The position numbers were made by a program, and so were the translations under genes. A stretch of DNA of 64,000 nt from Sporocytophaga myxococcoides (GTDB taxonomy: Bacteria > Bacteroidota > Bacteroidia > Cytophagales > Cytophagaceae): NCBI RefSeq assembly GCF_000775915.1, contig NZ_BBLT01000011.1:62001-126000 (forward strand), in the 5' to 3' direction. The stretch's first letter is position 1; each line of letters opens with the position of its first letter. Below, piece by piece: positions 1 through 8,893 of this stretch. The notes under the pieces were generated by a model, which was given only the letters and a program-made list of their open reading frames with translations, ran no database searches and was not told the DNA's origin.

Positions 1-65
1 AAAGGGCGCTCATTAAGTTCATATCCGCCAGCTGGCGGAAGCAGGTTCGAGTCCTGCTCCCGCTA
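1..65 (+). tRNA. 3' part of a tRNA gene, cut by the window edge
   Basis: A canonical T arm is visible at 41-57: a 5-bp GCAGG/CCTGC stem around the loop TTCGAGT. It is followed by seven acceptor-stem bases TCCCGCT (58-64) and an A discriminator at 65. No CCA is encoded, as is common in Bacteroidota. The 5' half, including the D arm and probably part of the anticodon arm, lies outside the window, so the amino acid cannot be assigned. The stretch where the variable region should be (about 20-40) is unusually long and contains a perfect palindrome. This is either a class II variable arm or a repeat inserted in the tRNA. A tRNA relic is possible. Confidence 0.5.
24..39. repeat. Perfect 16-bp palindrome inside the tRNA-like sequence
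   Basis: TCCGCCAGCTGGCGGA is its own reverse complement. It is GC-rich against an AT-rich background and sits directly before the T arm of the partial tRNA. It resembles an interspersed palindromic repeat rather than a normal 4-5 base variable loop. I noticed no second copy in the window. Confidence 0.6.
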
Positions 66-126
66 CTAAATAAAGCCTTGATGGAAACTTTGAGGCTATT
101 TTGTTTAATTAAAAGAAATTAATTAG

Positions 127-288
127 TCAACCGATATTATAAATTTTTGTATCAAAGATTGGACTCGCTAAAGCAATGTTTCCCCAGAATCCCTTCTTAC
201 CTTTAGTATCATACTCAGAAGTAGTAGAAGAATTCTCGCAATAAGGTTGTCTATCTATTATGATTGAGTAGTTTGCTTTCGATCTCAT
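127..288 (-). CDS. Possible 53-residue protein or gene remnant
   Basis: An open frame runs from ATG at 286-288 to TGA at 127-129. Its composition looks coding: residues near the end read GFWGNIALASPIFDTKIYNI. I recognise no family. It lies between the partial tRNA and the downstream end of an SDR gene on the same strand, so it may be the tail of a decayed gene. No ribosome binding site or promoter is obvious. Confidence 0.25.
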   Translation of the reverse strand: MRSKANYSIIIDRQPYCENSSTTSEYDTKGKKGFWGNIALASPIFDTKIYNIG

Positions 289-305
289 TTATCAATCAAT
301 TCATT

Positions 306-1298
306 TTAGGAAGTATAAGTAGTGCTGGTGCCTCCGGTAACATCATAAACGGCACCTGTAATCTTTCGTGCAGCGTCTGAAGTTAAAAATACAACCACCG
401 GAGCTACGTCATCAGGCGAAAGCCATGGTAAATGAAGGACGTCCCGTTCTGCTAATGTTTTAGACACAAATTCTTCAGTAAGTTTCGTGTTTTCAAACCC
501 AGCACCCATAGCTTCTCTCCATCTTCTCTCATTCCTGGTCATTGCAGTATCGATCAAACCTGGTACTACTATGTTAACCGTTATATTGTGCCCACCTAAG
601 TCTATGGCAGCAGATTTACCTAATCCTACGAGTGCCCATTTTGACGAGGAATAAGCAGCTCCATGTCTAAGTCCCCGCATACCTTGCGTTGAAGAAACGA
701 TAACTATTGATCCACCTCCTTGTTGAATAAGATAAGGCGTGAAAACCCGCATGGTATAGGCTGTTCCTAATACATTGTTTTCAATGGTATCTTGCCAATG
801 CCTTTGCTCTGTTAACTCAAAAGGCTTAAACAACTGAACACCTGCGACCGCCGCTACAATATCTATCCTTCCTTTCCATGCCAGAGCCTGTTTGGCAGTG
901 TCTTCCATCTGCTGATAATTTCTTACATCGCTTTTTGCAAAATAAAAAGCACTTCCTAGGGCTTCCACCTGGCGTTTTGTTTCTGTCAAATCATTTTCAG
1001 TAGAGTGAGGGTACTCCGCAAGCGGACTGGCTTCTGCGAGAATGTCAATTCCAAAAATATCTATACCCTCTTTCGCCAAAGCAACACATACGCTACGTCC
1101 AATTCCCCTTGCTGCTCCAGTAACTACAGCTACTTTCCGAACCTTTTTTTTCTTCTCTTTAGGTTCGTGCTCATTGGTTTGTGGAACGATATTCATTGAG
1201 GAAGGAATATCTTCACTGCAGGAAGTGAAGTAAATAACTGCTGCCTGGTTAATAAAGTTCCGGCGAGAATCCTGACCAATTGCGGTATTAAATGCCAT
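306..1298 (-). CDS. SDR-family oxidoreductase with a Tat-like N-terminal extension
   Basis: A short-chain dehydrogenase/reductase of 330 residues. The nucleotide-binding motif TGAARGIG is at residues 60-67, N174 is in the ENNVLG motif, and the catalytic set is Ser202/203, Tyr216 and Lys220 (YSSSK), followed by a C-terminal ITGAVYDVTGG segment typical of classical SDRs. The substrate cannot be read from sequence. The first ~45 residues are extra: SRRNFINQAA near residue 11 looks like a twin-arginine signal, then a lysine-rich stretch leads into the Rossmann fold. An internal Met35 would give an ordinary cytosolic enzyme, so the start is uncertain. The gene is the last intact member of a leftward redox cluster that also holds broken SDR copies. 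Confidence 0.85.
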   Translation of the reverse strand: MAFNTAIGQDSRRNFINQAAVIYFTSCSEDIPSSMNIVPQTNEHEPKEKKKKVRKVAVVTGAARGIGRSVCVALAKEGIDIFGIDILAEASPLAEYPHSTENDLTETKRQVEALGSAFYFAKSDVRNYQQMEDTAKQALAWKGRIDIVAAVAGVQLFKPFELTEQRHWQDTIENNVLGTAYTMRVFTPYLIQQGGGSIVIVSSTQGMRGLRHGAAYSSSKWALVGLGKSAAIDLGGHNITVNIVVPGLIDTAMTRNERRWREAMGAGFENTKLTEEFVSKTLAERDVLHLPWLSPDDVAPVVVFLTSDAARKITGAVYDVTGGTSTTYTS

Positions 1299-1558
1299 TA
1301 TATTATTATTTGAAGGTATTTGTTTTAGTTAAGAACAATCGACGATAAACTGCTATTGTGATTATTTGTTCAATAAAACAGAGACCGTATTCTTGAATAT
1401 TTATTAATTCAAATGAGGTTGTTATTTTTTCAATCAAAGACTTAACAGGTCTCCATCTAACCATTTTTACTAACTCAAATTTGTATTGACATCAATCTAT
1501 AACTCCTCATTAAGAAGATTCATAGTATGGATTTAAATCTGGTAAATCAGTCTGTTTA

Positions 1559-2011
1559 TTACTGTTTATTGGCGCGCTTCCAGATTAAAGTTGAATTGAC
1601 CAGTTTACCGCCAGAAGTGATAGGTGTTGCAGTGCCGAGATGTAACATATCGCCATCAATTTTTATAAGTCGGGCTGAGTCTGTTCTGTCCAGTTAGGAA
1701 ATAGGGAAATAAACATTGAGTATGTAAGCGTTTGTTTCTCTTCATCCACTTGAAATGGACCTGTATAGGCGATTAAGTAGATGTTTCCTGTTTGTACTCT
1801 GCATCAGTTATGTCAAACCAGTCACCTGAAGCAAAATTATTCCGCTCCGGGTGCATCAATTGCTCCGACATGAAACCATCTGGCGTATACATGATGATGC
1901 CATCGGTTTTTCACTCATTGGGTAAAACAGTGCTGATCCATCAACTGGATTTTCTGCATAGGATATGAGTTTCCAGGCTCCAATAAATTTATCTTTTAAT
2001 GAAGTTGGCAT
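1559..2011 (-). pseudogene. Lipocalin-like domain protein, broken by about three frameshifts
   Basis: Reading leftward from ATG at 2009-2011 gives MPTSLKDKFIGAWKLISYAE, then in other frames GIIMYTPDGFMSEQLMHPER, an IAYTGPFQVDEEKQTLTYSM stretch, and finally a C-terminus ending LVNSTLIWKRANKQ with stop TAA at 1559-1561. These pieces follow the order of the Lipocalin_5-type family (GTWRLVS, YTPDGYMS, Y.G.Y.VDE, PNW, LVWER). Frame changes are needed near 1908, 1785 and 1690. No single frame spans the gene, so as written it cannot make a full protein. Neighbouring genes also carry indels, so sequencing error cannot be excluded. Confidence 0.75.
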
Positions 2012-2046
2012 TCAAAATAATTTTCACTGTTTCATGATAGGTATAA

Positions 2047-2809
2047 CTAAGAAGCTTTTTGTGCATCACCGTCTATAGGTATGATTTGTCCAGAAATCAT
2101 TTTTGCACTGTCAGATGCCAAAAATATAGCTAAAGCTGCAATATCTTTAGGATCTATAAACCCCCTTTAAAGACTGAATAGAAATTGCGTTGTCCTTTTC
2201 TTCTTCGATTGTTGTATGGTTAGCAGCTGCCCTTCCTTTCAATACGTTGTCAATCCTCGGACCCGCAACTGCTCCAGGTAAAATAGCATTGGCTCGAATG
2301 CCATATTTCCCTAATTCAATAGAAAGGGTCTTGGTAAAGCCTACAATGCCCCATTTTGCTGTAGAATAGGGACTTCTGTTCTTATATCCGAATCTACCGG
2401 CAAGGGATGACATATTGATAATAACTCCTGAAGATGATTTTTTAAGATATGGGATAGCCATCCGCGTTACATTAAATGTTCCGGTGAGATCCACCTGCAT
2501 CACCTTTTCCCAATCATCTGGATTGATTTTCTCCACCGGGGCAGTAGGCCCCGAAATACCGGCGTTATTGACCAATACATCCAGACCACTCATAGCTTCT
2601 GCTCCGAATTTTACCATACTTTCAATATCGCCGCGTTTCGACACATCGCATACTCTGGTAATTACTCCGGGCACATGTTGCTCCACTTCTTTCAGTGCAG
2701 TTTCGTTAATGTCACAGACAAAGGTTTTTGCCCCGATAGCTGCAAATGCTTTTAGTATTTCCAAACCTATACCTGCGGCACCTGCCGTTACTAAGACTTT
2801 TTGATTCAT
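2047..2809 (-). pseudogene. SDR-family oxidoreductase with a C-terminal frameshift
   Basis: From ATG at 2807-2809 the frame encodes a classical SDR: TAGAAGIG at residues 8-15, NNAG at 81-84, Ser134/135, Tyr148 and Lys152. In this frame it stops at 2147 after only 220 residues. Shifting by one base at the five-C run at 2161-2165 (GGGGG on the coding strand) restores the expected SDR ending: GFIDPKDIAALAIFLASDSA, then a QIIPIDGDA segment, with stop at 2047-2049. The intact enzyme would be about 253 residues. The single indel sits in a homopolymer, so this may be a real mutation, a phase-variable tract or a sequencing error. The catalytic residues lie upstream of it. Confidence 0.8.
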
Positions 2810-2840
2810 AATATTTTTTATATCATTAAAACGGCTGTTA

Positions 2841-3398
2841 TTATTTCTTCCTATTTATTTCAACCCATTTTGCAAACGCAGCCATAAACTTCTCCAAGAA
2901 ACCTTTGGTTGAGGCATTGCTAAGGTTTCCATCTTTATCAAACAATGCTTCAACGCCTCCTATGTAAGCTTCTGGTTGCGGCATGGTCGGAACATTAACG
3001 AAAACAAGGGATTGACGCAAATGATGATTAGAACCAAATGCTCCCAGATGACCTGGAGTAACACTCACAATGCCCGCCGGTTTTCCATCCCATGAATTTT
3101 TTCCGTATGGACGAGAACCTACATCAATGGCATTTTTTAAAACCCCTGGAATAGATCTGTTATATTCAGGCGTTACAAAAAGTAAACCGTTAAAAGTTGC
3201 AAGATGTGTGCGCAAATTCACCCACTCTTTAGGAGGGTCGGCTTCCAAATCTTCATTATAAAGAGGTAGGTCCCCAATACTGATAGTCTCCATTTCAAGC
3301 ATGTCTGGAGCAAGCTTAATCAGGGCGTTGGCTATTTTTTTATTCCAGGATTCTTTGCGTAGGCTGCCTACCAGAACTGCTATTTTAAGTTTTGTCAT
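2841..3398 (-). CDS. NADPH-dependent FMN reductase family protein
   Basis: A 185-residue flavodoxin-like oxidoreductase of the NADPH_dep_FMN_red family (chromate reductase/azoreductase relatives), predicted to use NAD(P)H and bound FMN to reduce quinones or other acceptors in the cytoplasm. The N-terminal GSLRKESWNKKIA is the phosphate-binding loop. TPEYNRSIPGVLKNAID in the middle is the family's conserved PEYN loop at the flavin site. Length is normal. It lies 31 bp downstream of the frameshifted SDR start region and just before a decayed SDR, all on the minus strand. Confidence 0.88.
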   Translation of the reverse strand: MTKLKIAVLVGSLRKESWNKKIANALIKLAPDMLEMETISIGDLPLYNEDLEADPPKEWVNLRTHLATFNGLLFVTPEYNRSIPGVLKNAIDVGSRPYGKNSWDGKPAGIVSVTPGHLGAFGSNHHLRQSLVFVNVPTMPQPEAYIGGVEALFDKDGNLSNASTKGFLEKFMAAFAKWVEINRKK

Positions 3399-3403
3399 AT
3401 TTT

Positions 3404-3883
3404 TTAGGAATTATAATACTGTAAACCTACATCGATAACCATCTCTAAACCTGTAATAAATGAAGACTCGTCACTTACAAGGAACAGGACAGCATTGGCA
3501 TTCTCTTCCATTTTAGCACCTCTGTCCATTGGAGTCAGGGCTATAGCGACCTTTTCAAAATGTTCTGCGTCATTGGTGTAGCCGCATAACCAGGATGAAC
3601 GGAGTTAACCCGAATGTTATCTTTAGCAATTCCACTACCGCGCCCTTGCTCAACATTATTGAATTACCTTTTGATGTAGTATAAGCATTTGCCTTGCATT
3701 GCCGGCAAGCTCAGCTATTGAAGAAGAGTTGTGATCAAGCCGTCACCATTGGTCCCCATATAAGGGATAATAGTTTTCATTCCAATAATTTAGGGCCTTC
3801 GCTGGCTAATAAATGGGCTTCCACAGTCCCCACACCATTTGCGGCAAAGGTGATAATGGTAACTTTGTTTTCTAACTGTTCAT
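3404..3883 (-). pseudogene. Decayed SDR-family oxidoreductase
   Basis: On the minus strand, pieces of a classical SDR are scattered over several frames. KVTIITFAANGVGTVEAHLL lies near 3855-3800. It is followed by fragments of the S-Y-K region (AYTTSKG near 3690), IAKDNIRVNSVHPGYAATPM (about 3640-3580), and an ending with LTPMDRGAKMEENANAVLFL and SFITGLEMVIDVG before stop TAA at 3404-3406. At least four frame changes and an internal stop separate them, and part of the N-terminal Rossmann fold is missing. This is a genuine relic, more degraded than the neighbouring SDR. Confidence 0.75.
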
Positions 3884-4039
3884 AAATTTATTATGTTTAG
3901 ATGTTCTTTATTTTTTTGTTCTCTACGTCTTAGCAATTGGAGATATGCTAATTCTGGCCATCTCCGGCTCAAAAAAATCTAAATTTATACTGAACAAAAC
4001 CTGCAAAATTGTTTCTACGGCTCTCCACGTTGGGGCCCA

Positions 4040-4675
4040 TCAATGGTTTGATTTTTTTGTGAAAAAAAAATTCAAGTGCCATTTATAACGAAGCGATAAT
4101 ATTCTTAATAAAAAACACGTAGAAACAGCAATGATGGACACCCAGCCGCTTGAAATCCATTTAAAGTGATTTCCTAATACTACAATAATACAAGCTACAA
4201 CTGCTGCTGATGCATAAATCTCTTTTCTCAGAATTACTGGAATACGTTTCAGTAAAACATCACGCAGTAGCCCTCCACCAACGGCAGTAGTTGTTCCCAA
4301 AAGAATAGCAACCTCTGCATTTTGGCTATATAAAAGTGCTTTCTGTGCACCAGTTACTGCAAAAATGGATAAGCCTATTGCATCGAAAAACAAAACCGGA
4401 TGTTTAAGCCGTTGTATAAATGAATATAAAGCAATAGTGATTCCCGATGCCACGGTAGATGTTACCAGGTAATACCAGTTTTTTAGCCCCGCAGGTGGGA
4501 TGGAGCCGATACAAACATCACGGATAATACCCCCTCCACAGGCCACTATGAATGCGATTGCAATAATTCCAAACAGATCAAGTCCATGTTGTTTTGATGC
4601 AGTTGCTCCACTCATAGCAAAAACAAAAGTTCCTTCCAGTTCAAGGATATAAAATAACAATTGCTGTTTGTTCAT
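4040..4675 (-). CDS. TRIC/UPF0126 family membrane channel (YicG-like)
   Basis: A 211-residue inner-membrane protein with about seven hydrophobic helices. Two internally repeated halves each carry the family's glycine-rich kink: ACGGGIIRDVCIG near residues 45-57 and AVGGGLLRDVLLKRIP near 131-146. This duplicated GGG-x-x-RD signature is typical of bacterial homologues of trimeric intracellular cation channels. It is predicted to conduct monovalent cations, though bacterial roles are poorly defined. It starts 12 bp after the M20 amidohydrolase stop, so the two are probably co-transcribed. Confidence 0.88.
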   Translation of the reverse strand: MNKQQLLFYILELEGTFVFAMSGATASKQHGLDLFGIIAIAFIVACGGGIIRDVCIGSIPPAGLKNWYYLVTSTVASGITIALYSFIQRLKHPVLFFDAIGLSIFAVTGAQKALLYSQNAEVAILLGTTTAVGGGLLRDVLLKRIPVILRKEIYASAAVVACIIVVLGNHFKWISSGWVSIIAVSTCFLLRILSLRYKWHLNFFFTKKSNH

Positions 4676-4687
4676 CTTAATAGGTAG

Positions 4688-5953
4688 TTAATTCAGCCAA
4701 GTTGCTGCGGCAGTCATCATAGCCTGCAAACCAGTTTTTAGTGTTGGATGTATAACCGGCGCAAATTTGGGAGAGTGGTTGCTGGGAATAGAATTCAGCT
4801 GATTATTTTTTTTGGCTTCAAGATATGTTTTAGGGTCTGTACCACCCACGAACCAGAATACATAGGGCACTTTCCAGTTTCTTCCGAAAACACTGAAATC
4901 TTCGCTGGCGGAAGCTGGCTGTGTTTCGTATGCTCTGGTACCAAATTGTGCATGGAAGGCCTCTGCCACTTTTGCCGTTGCGGCGGAATCATTCTCAGTC
5001 ATCGGATAACTATCTAACGTAGTAAATTCCGGTTCTCTGGGAGCATTGGAGGCAGTGCATTCGGCGCAACAAATCCGTTTTACAGCTGATAGTATTTGAT
5101 CCCTTACCCCATCATTAAAAGTGCGTATATTCAATTTTAATGTAGCATCTTCGGGAATAATGTTTTCTTTTGTTCCAGCCTGAATTGCACCCACGGTCAG
5201 TACTGCATGTTCCACCGGTGCTATCTCTCGGGAAATAATGGTTTGTAAGCGCATGGTAGTTGCAGCGGCCATAATTACAGGATCAATGGAAGTTTGAGGT
5301 GAGGAACCATGTGCGCCGCGTCCAAAAAGTTTAACTTTAAGGCTGTTACCAGCAGATAATATTTTTCCGCTACGATAACCAATGGTCCCGGATTCACCCA
5401 CCATGACATGCTGGCCAAGTATTATATCTGGTTTAGGAAAACGATCCATCATCCCATCATCAATCATGCTTTGTGCACCACGACCTATTTCTTCACCAGG
5501 TTGAAAAACGGTCATTAATGTTCCTTCCCATTTATCTTTATGTTCGGAGAATAATCTGGCGATCCCCATTAACCATGTTACATGCAAATCATGTCCACAC
5601 ACGTGTGAAACCCCCACTTCAGTCCCTTCCTCATCTCTTCCCACTTTTGAACTGGCGTATGGTAAACCTGTATCCTCTGCAATTGGAAGCGCATCCATAT
5701 CTGCACGGAGCATTACTATGGGACCTTCTCCATTCTTCATTATGCCCACTACACCGGTTTTTCCAATGCCCGTTGAAACCTCGAATTGATATTTAGTTAA
5801 ATAATCTGCTGCAATTTTTGCTGTCCGAACCTCCTGCATTGATAATTCCGGGTTCTGGTGAATATCTTTATATATGTCTTCAAGTTCTGGAAGAAGTTTT
5901 TCAATGAAACTATCCATTTTATCATTGAAAGCTTTAATTTTATTGATTTCCAT
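4688..5953 (-). CDS. M20-family amidohydrolase (hippurate/IAA-amino acid hydrolase type)
   Basis: A 421-residue metallo-amidohydrolase expected to cleave N-acyl or aryl amides of amino acids. Visible motifs are HQNPELSMQE (residues 32-41), LRADMDALP (Asp85), the metal motif CGHD (Cys119, His121) and QPGEE (Glu154/155), followed by the dimerisation domain with GRGAHGS and a C-terminal PASASEDFSVFG segment plus a metal-binding histidine. This is the Peptidase_M20 plus M20_dimer architecture. No signal peptide is seen, so it is probably cytoplasmic. Substrate is not predictable. It is first in a two-gene unit with the TRIC channel gene. Confidence 0.9.
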   Translation of the reverse strand: MEINKIKAFNDKMDSFIEKLLPELEDIYKDIHQNPELSMQEVRTAKIAADYLTKYQFEVSTGIGKTGVVGIMKNGEGPIVMLRADMDALPIAEDTGLPYASSKVGRDEEGTEVGVSHVCGHDLHVTWLMGIARLFSEHKDKWEGTLMTVFQPGEEIGRGAQSMIDDGMMDRFPKPDIILGQHVMVGESGTIGYRSGKILSAGNSLKVKLFGRGAHGSSPQTSIDPVIMAAATTMRLQTIISREIAPVEHAVLTVGAIQAGTKENIIPEDATLKLNIRTFNDGVRDQILSAVKRICCAECTASNAPREPEFTTLDSYPMTENDSAATAKVAEAFHAQFGTRAYETQPASASEDFSVFGRNWKVPYVFWFVGGTDPKTYLEAKKNNQLNSIPSNHSPKFAPVIHPTLKTGLQAMMTAAATWLN

Positions 5954-6245
5954 AGTTCTTAAAAAAAAGATATAAATGTTATTTTAGTAATGGACACCGG
6001 AAACAGAGATGGAAGTAATATCCACAAATACGAAATAAGTAAGGATACTCAATAAGAAACATTGAGCTCCCATTTATTGATATCACGGCCTGCTGAAGAT
6101 AAATTTTATCCTATAAGCAAAATATTAAACCTTTTGTTTTGTTTACTTTTACTAGCAATGTAGAGAATTGAATTTGAGTGGGGGAAGTTGCACTATTTTA
6201 TTGAATGGGTATAATTTTTTAAGCTAATCTTCGATTAAAAGATAA

Positions 6246-6521
6246 GTGTTGGGTACTGGAAGATTCAACAATGATCAAAAAAAAGATTATCATTCTTCAG
6301 AAAAACAAAATTTTCCAGGAGATGGAATTAATACTTCTAAATATGGAAAATGGAGCTTAACTGATAAGCAATTAACTTTAGACTTTGACGATACTGATAG
6401 CCGAAAGCCTCGTCCTTATACAAATCCAATATTTTGGGTTAACAATGACCTTTTCTATTTAAAAGGAAGAGAGGGAAAAAATGGACCAATCGTTTACCCC
6501 TACTTTCAAAGAGTCAAATAA
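6246..6521 (+). pseudogene. C-terminal remnant of a small unknown protein
   Basis: An open frame of 91 codons begins with GTG immediately after an in-frame TAA (6243-6245). There is no ATG near the start and no clear ribosome binding site. The C-terminal half contains GKWSLTDKQLTLDFDD followed by FWVNNDLFYLKGREGKNG, a pattern seen at the ends of lipocalin-like secreted proteins in Bacteroidota. A signal peptide and N-terminal half appear to be missing. I read it as the surviving 3' end of a truncated gene, but a short real gene cannot be ruled out. Confidence 0.4.
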
Positions 6522-6908
6522 GTATACTCAAGTATTATTTATCTATCCATGCTAACTGAGTTTATTTTCACTAAATTAAATTTAACATCTTCGACTTATG
6601 ACCTCCTTTAAACTATTATAACGAAAGTGTACACTATCGCTTTAAGCAAAGGCTTCTGTCATAAAAATCATCTTCATAGAACCTTTCTTCTACTAAGTAA
6701 AGCATAAGAGAATATTCTTCAAGGTCTTTGTTTTACTAAAAGAGTTTCTTTGAAGAATTTACGGAAAAATCGGAATTTCTTGCAAATAATTAAGCTATTC
6801 CCAAATCAATTGATGCCATCGGTGTAAGCGATGGCATCAAATAGTAAGCCTTTTGAAAAGTATAATAGCTGTATTCCTACTTTACCCATTTCATTAATTA
6901 TAACTACC
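6522..6908. other. Intergenic region, no gene seen
   Basis: It separates the plus-strand remnant from the 3' end of the AraC-type regulator gene. Apart from a strong inverted repeat at 6810-6840 I see no coding potential or repeats. Confidence 0.5.
6810..6840 (-). terminator. Hairpin downstream of the AraC-type gene
   Basis: TTGATGCCATCG and CGATGGCATCAA form a perfect 12-bp stem with a 7-base loop, 70 bp past the stop of the minus-strand regulator gene. The following T tract is weak, so termination is plausible rather than certain. Confidence 0.5.
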
Positions 6909-7829
6909 TCAATTAAAAGAAGCTCTAAACTCCAGAGGGCTCTGGTTTGTCTTAGCTTTAAACAACTTGCTGAATGATTGTGAATGTTCAAAACCCAATT
7001 CATAGGCAATCTCACCGACTGATAAATTTGATGTGGACAGCTTCTCTTTGGCCTTTTCTATTAACTTCTCATGAATATGCTGCTGGGCTGTAAGTCCTGT
7101 AATGGATTTTAACAAACTACTTAAATATGTTGGTGAGATACTTAAAGCATCTGCAATGTATTGAACCGTTGGCAAACCCTTTCTGGTTAACTCATCATGG
7201 TTAAAATAGTCATTCAACAGATTTTCCAGATTAGCTAATACCTGATGATTATTCTTTTTTCTGGTGATGAATTGTCTTTGATAAAATCTTTCTGAATAAT
7301 TGAGCAAGGTTTCTATTTGCGATACAATAATATTTTGGCTAAACTTATCGATATTGCTTTGATACTCCTGCTCAATATTACTTACTATACTGTTCAGAAT
7401 CCCCTCTTCTTTTTCAGACAAAAACAAGGCTTCGTTTACTTCATAGTCAAAATATTCATAACGTTTTATGTTCTTTGCCAATGAAGTATTCCAAAAGAAA
7501 TCCGGGTGAACCAAAAGCATCCACCCCGATTTGGGCGATGCTATTTCTGCTATAGGTTCTATGCCAAATACCTGGTTCGGCGCGATAAAAAACATTACCC
7601 CTTCATCAAAGTCGTAACTCCCCTGGCCATATTTATATTTTGTTCCTACACTGCGTTTGCAAGAGATATGATAAAAATCAAAAACAAAATTTTTAAAGTG
7701 TACCTCATTAGAACATTCCACCTTGTTATAATCAATCACGCTGATCAAGGGATGCATCGGTGACGGAAGCCCTTTCATTTTATGAAATTCGGCAATTGAT
7801 TTTACCCTATGTATTTCAGACTGGATCAT
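6909..7829 (-). CDS. AraC-family transcriptional regulator
   Basis: A 306-residue regulator with an N-terminal cupin-like sensing domain (about 20-170) and a C-terminal pair of helix-turn-helix motifs (about 205-303). The second motif has the family signature, with VGEIAYELGFEHSQSFSKLF followed by KAKTNQSPLEFR. It lies 24 bp downstream of an SDR gene on the same strand and probably controls it. This AraC plus oxidoreductase layout is common in Bacteroidota, where the inducer is usually unknown. Being second in the transcript suggests autoregulation from the promoter upstream of the SDR. Confidence 0.9.
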   Translation of the reverse strand: MIQSEIHRVKSIAEFHKMKGLPSPMHPLISVIDYNKVECSNEVHFKNFVFDFYHISCKRSVGTKYKYGQGSYDFDEGVMFFIAPNQVFGIEPIAEIASPKSGWMLLVHPDFFWNTSLAKNIKRYEYFDYEVNEALFLSEKEEGILNSIVSNIEQEYQSNIDKFSQNIIVSQIETLLNYSERFYQRQFITRKKNNHQVLANLENLLNDYFNHDELTRKGLPTVQYIADALSISPTYLSSLLKSITGLTAQQHIHEKLIEKAKEKLSTSNLSVGEIAYELGFEHSQSFSKLFKAKTNQSPLEFRASFN

Positions 7830-7853
7830 TTTCAGAATATCTTTTAATAATAT

Positions 7854-8615
7854 TTACAAAGCCATACCTCCGGACAACTCTATTCTTTGTCCATTCATCC
7901 ATCCTGCTTCCGGTGTGCATAGAAATGCTACAACACCACCTATGTCTTTTGCTTCGCCAACTCTTCCCAATGCTGTAATACTTGCTATTGCCCTTCTCTT
8001 ATTTTCATCACTCTTGTTTGAGCCACCTCCAAAATCGGTAGCTATTGCACCAGGAGCAACAACATTAGCAGTAATTCTTCTTGGTCCTAATTCTTTCGCC
8101 AGACATTTTGTATACATTTCAATAGCAGCTTTCATGCTGGCATAAGCGGATACGTTAGGAAAGCAAACTCTTGTAAGACCGGATGAAATGTTAATAATGC
8201 TTCCTCCATTATTTAACAAAGGCAATAATTTTTGTGTCAGGAAATACACACCTTTAAAATGGATGTTCATCATGGCATCAAAAGCTTCAACTGTTGTATC
8301 TTCCACAGAACCGTATATGCCCGTTCCGGCATTATTAATTAAAAAATCAAAATTGGCTTTACCATATTCTGATTGTAAATAATCGGTTAGCTTACTTACA
8401 AAAGTACTAAAGTTATTGATGTTACTAGTGTCCAGTTGAAAAGCTATTGACTTTTGTCCTAATGTTTGAATTGCACGCACCACTTCATTAGCTGCCATTT
8501 CGTTGCTGTTATAAGTTATTATAACGTCTATTCCCTTTTTGGCAATATTTATAGCCATATCTTTACCCAGGCCGCGACTAGCTCCTGTTACCAATGCAAT
8601 TTTTTTTGTATTCAT
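7854..8615 (-). CDS. SDR-family oxidoreductase
   Basis: A classical short-chain dehydrogenase of 253 residues if translation starts at the ATG at 8613-8615, whose product begins MNTKKIALVTGASRGLG. An upstream ATG at 8648 would add 11 residues before the Rossmann fold and is less likely. Motifs are TGASRGLG, NNAG, the ISSG serine segment, YASMK (Tyr-x3-Lys) and a C-terminal GGVVAFLCTPEAGWMNGQRI. It lacks any export signal, so it is cytoplasmic and NAD(P)H-dependent. Its substrate is unknown. The AraC-family gene follows 24 bp downstream. Confidence 0.88.
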   Translation of the reverse strand: MNTKKIALVTGASRGLGKDMAINIAKKGIDVIITYNSNEMAANEVVRAIQTLGQKSIAFQLDTSNINNFSTFVSKLTDYLQSEYGKANFDFLINNAGTGIYGSVEDTTVEAFDAMMNIHFKGVYFLTQKLLPLLNNGGSIINISSGLTRVCFPNVSAYASMKAAIEMYTKCLAKELGPRRITANVVAPGAIATDFGGGSNKSDENKRRAIASITALGRVGEAKDIGGVVAFLCTPEAGWMNGQRIELSGGMAL

Positions 8616-8893
8616 ATTTTTGCCATTTAATTCTATACAAAATTGCAACCCGGGAAGAATAAATTTGTAGCCAAAATAATGTTTCTTGTAGTTAAAATTT
8701 TAATAAGAAGTTGATTTTTATTCTTATAAAAACACTAATCTGGAATACTATTTTATTAATGATAAAATATAGTCTCTATTTGAAAGAGTGGTACGACAGT
8801 ATTATTTAACTAAAAAATTGCCAGTAATCAGCAGTGTGATTTTCTCCTTGGGGAAAAGTTCAAGGTTACTCTGTTAACTCTCATCTATAAAAT

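Noticed and set aside
4795-5017. Open frames inside the M20 amidohydrolase gene on both strands
   Set aside because: They are shadows of the intact M20 reading frame, which carries all metal-binding motifs.
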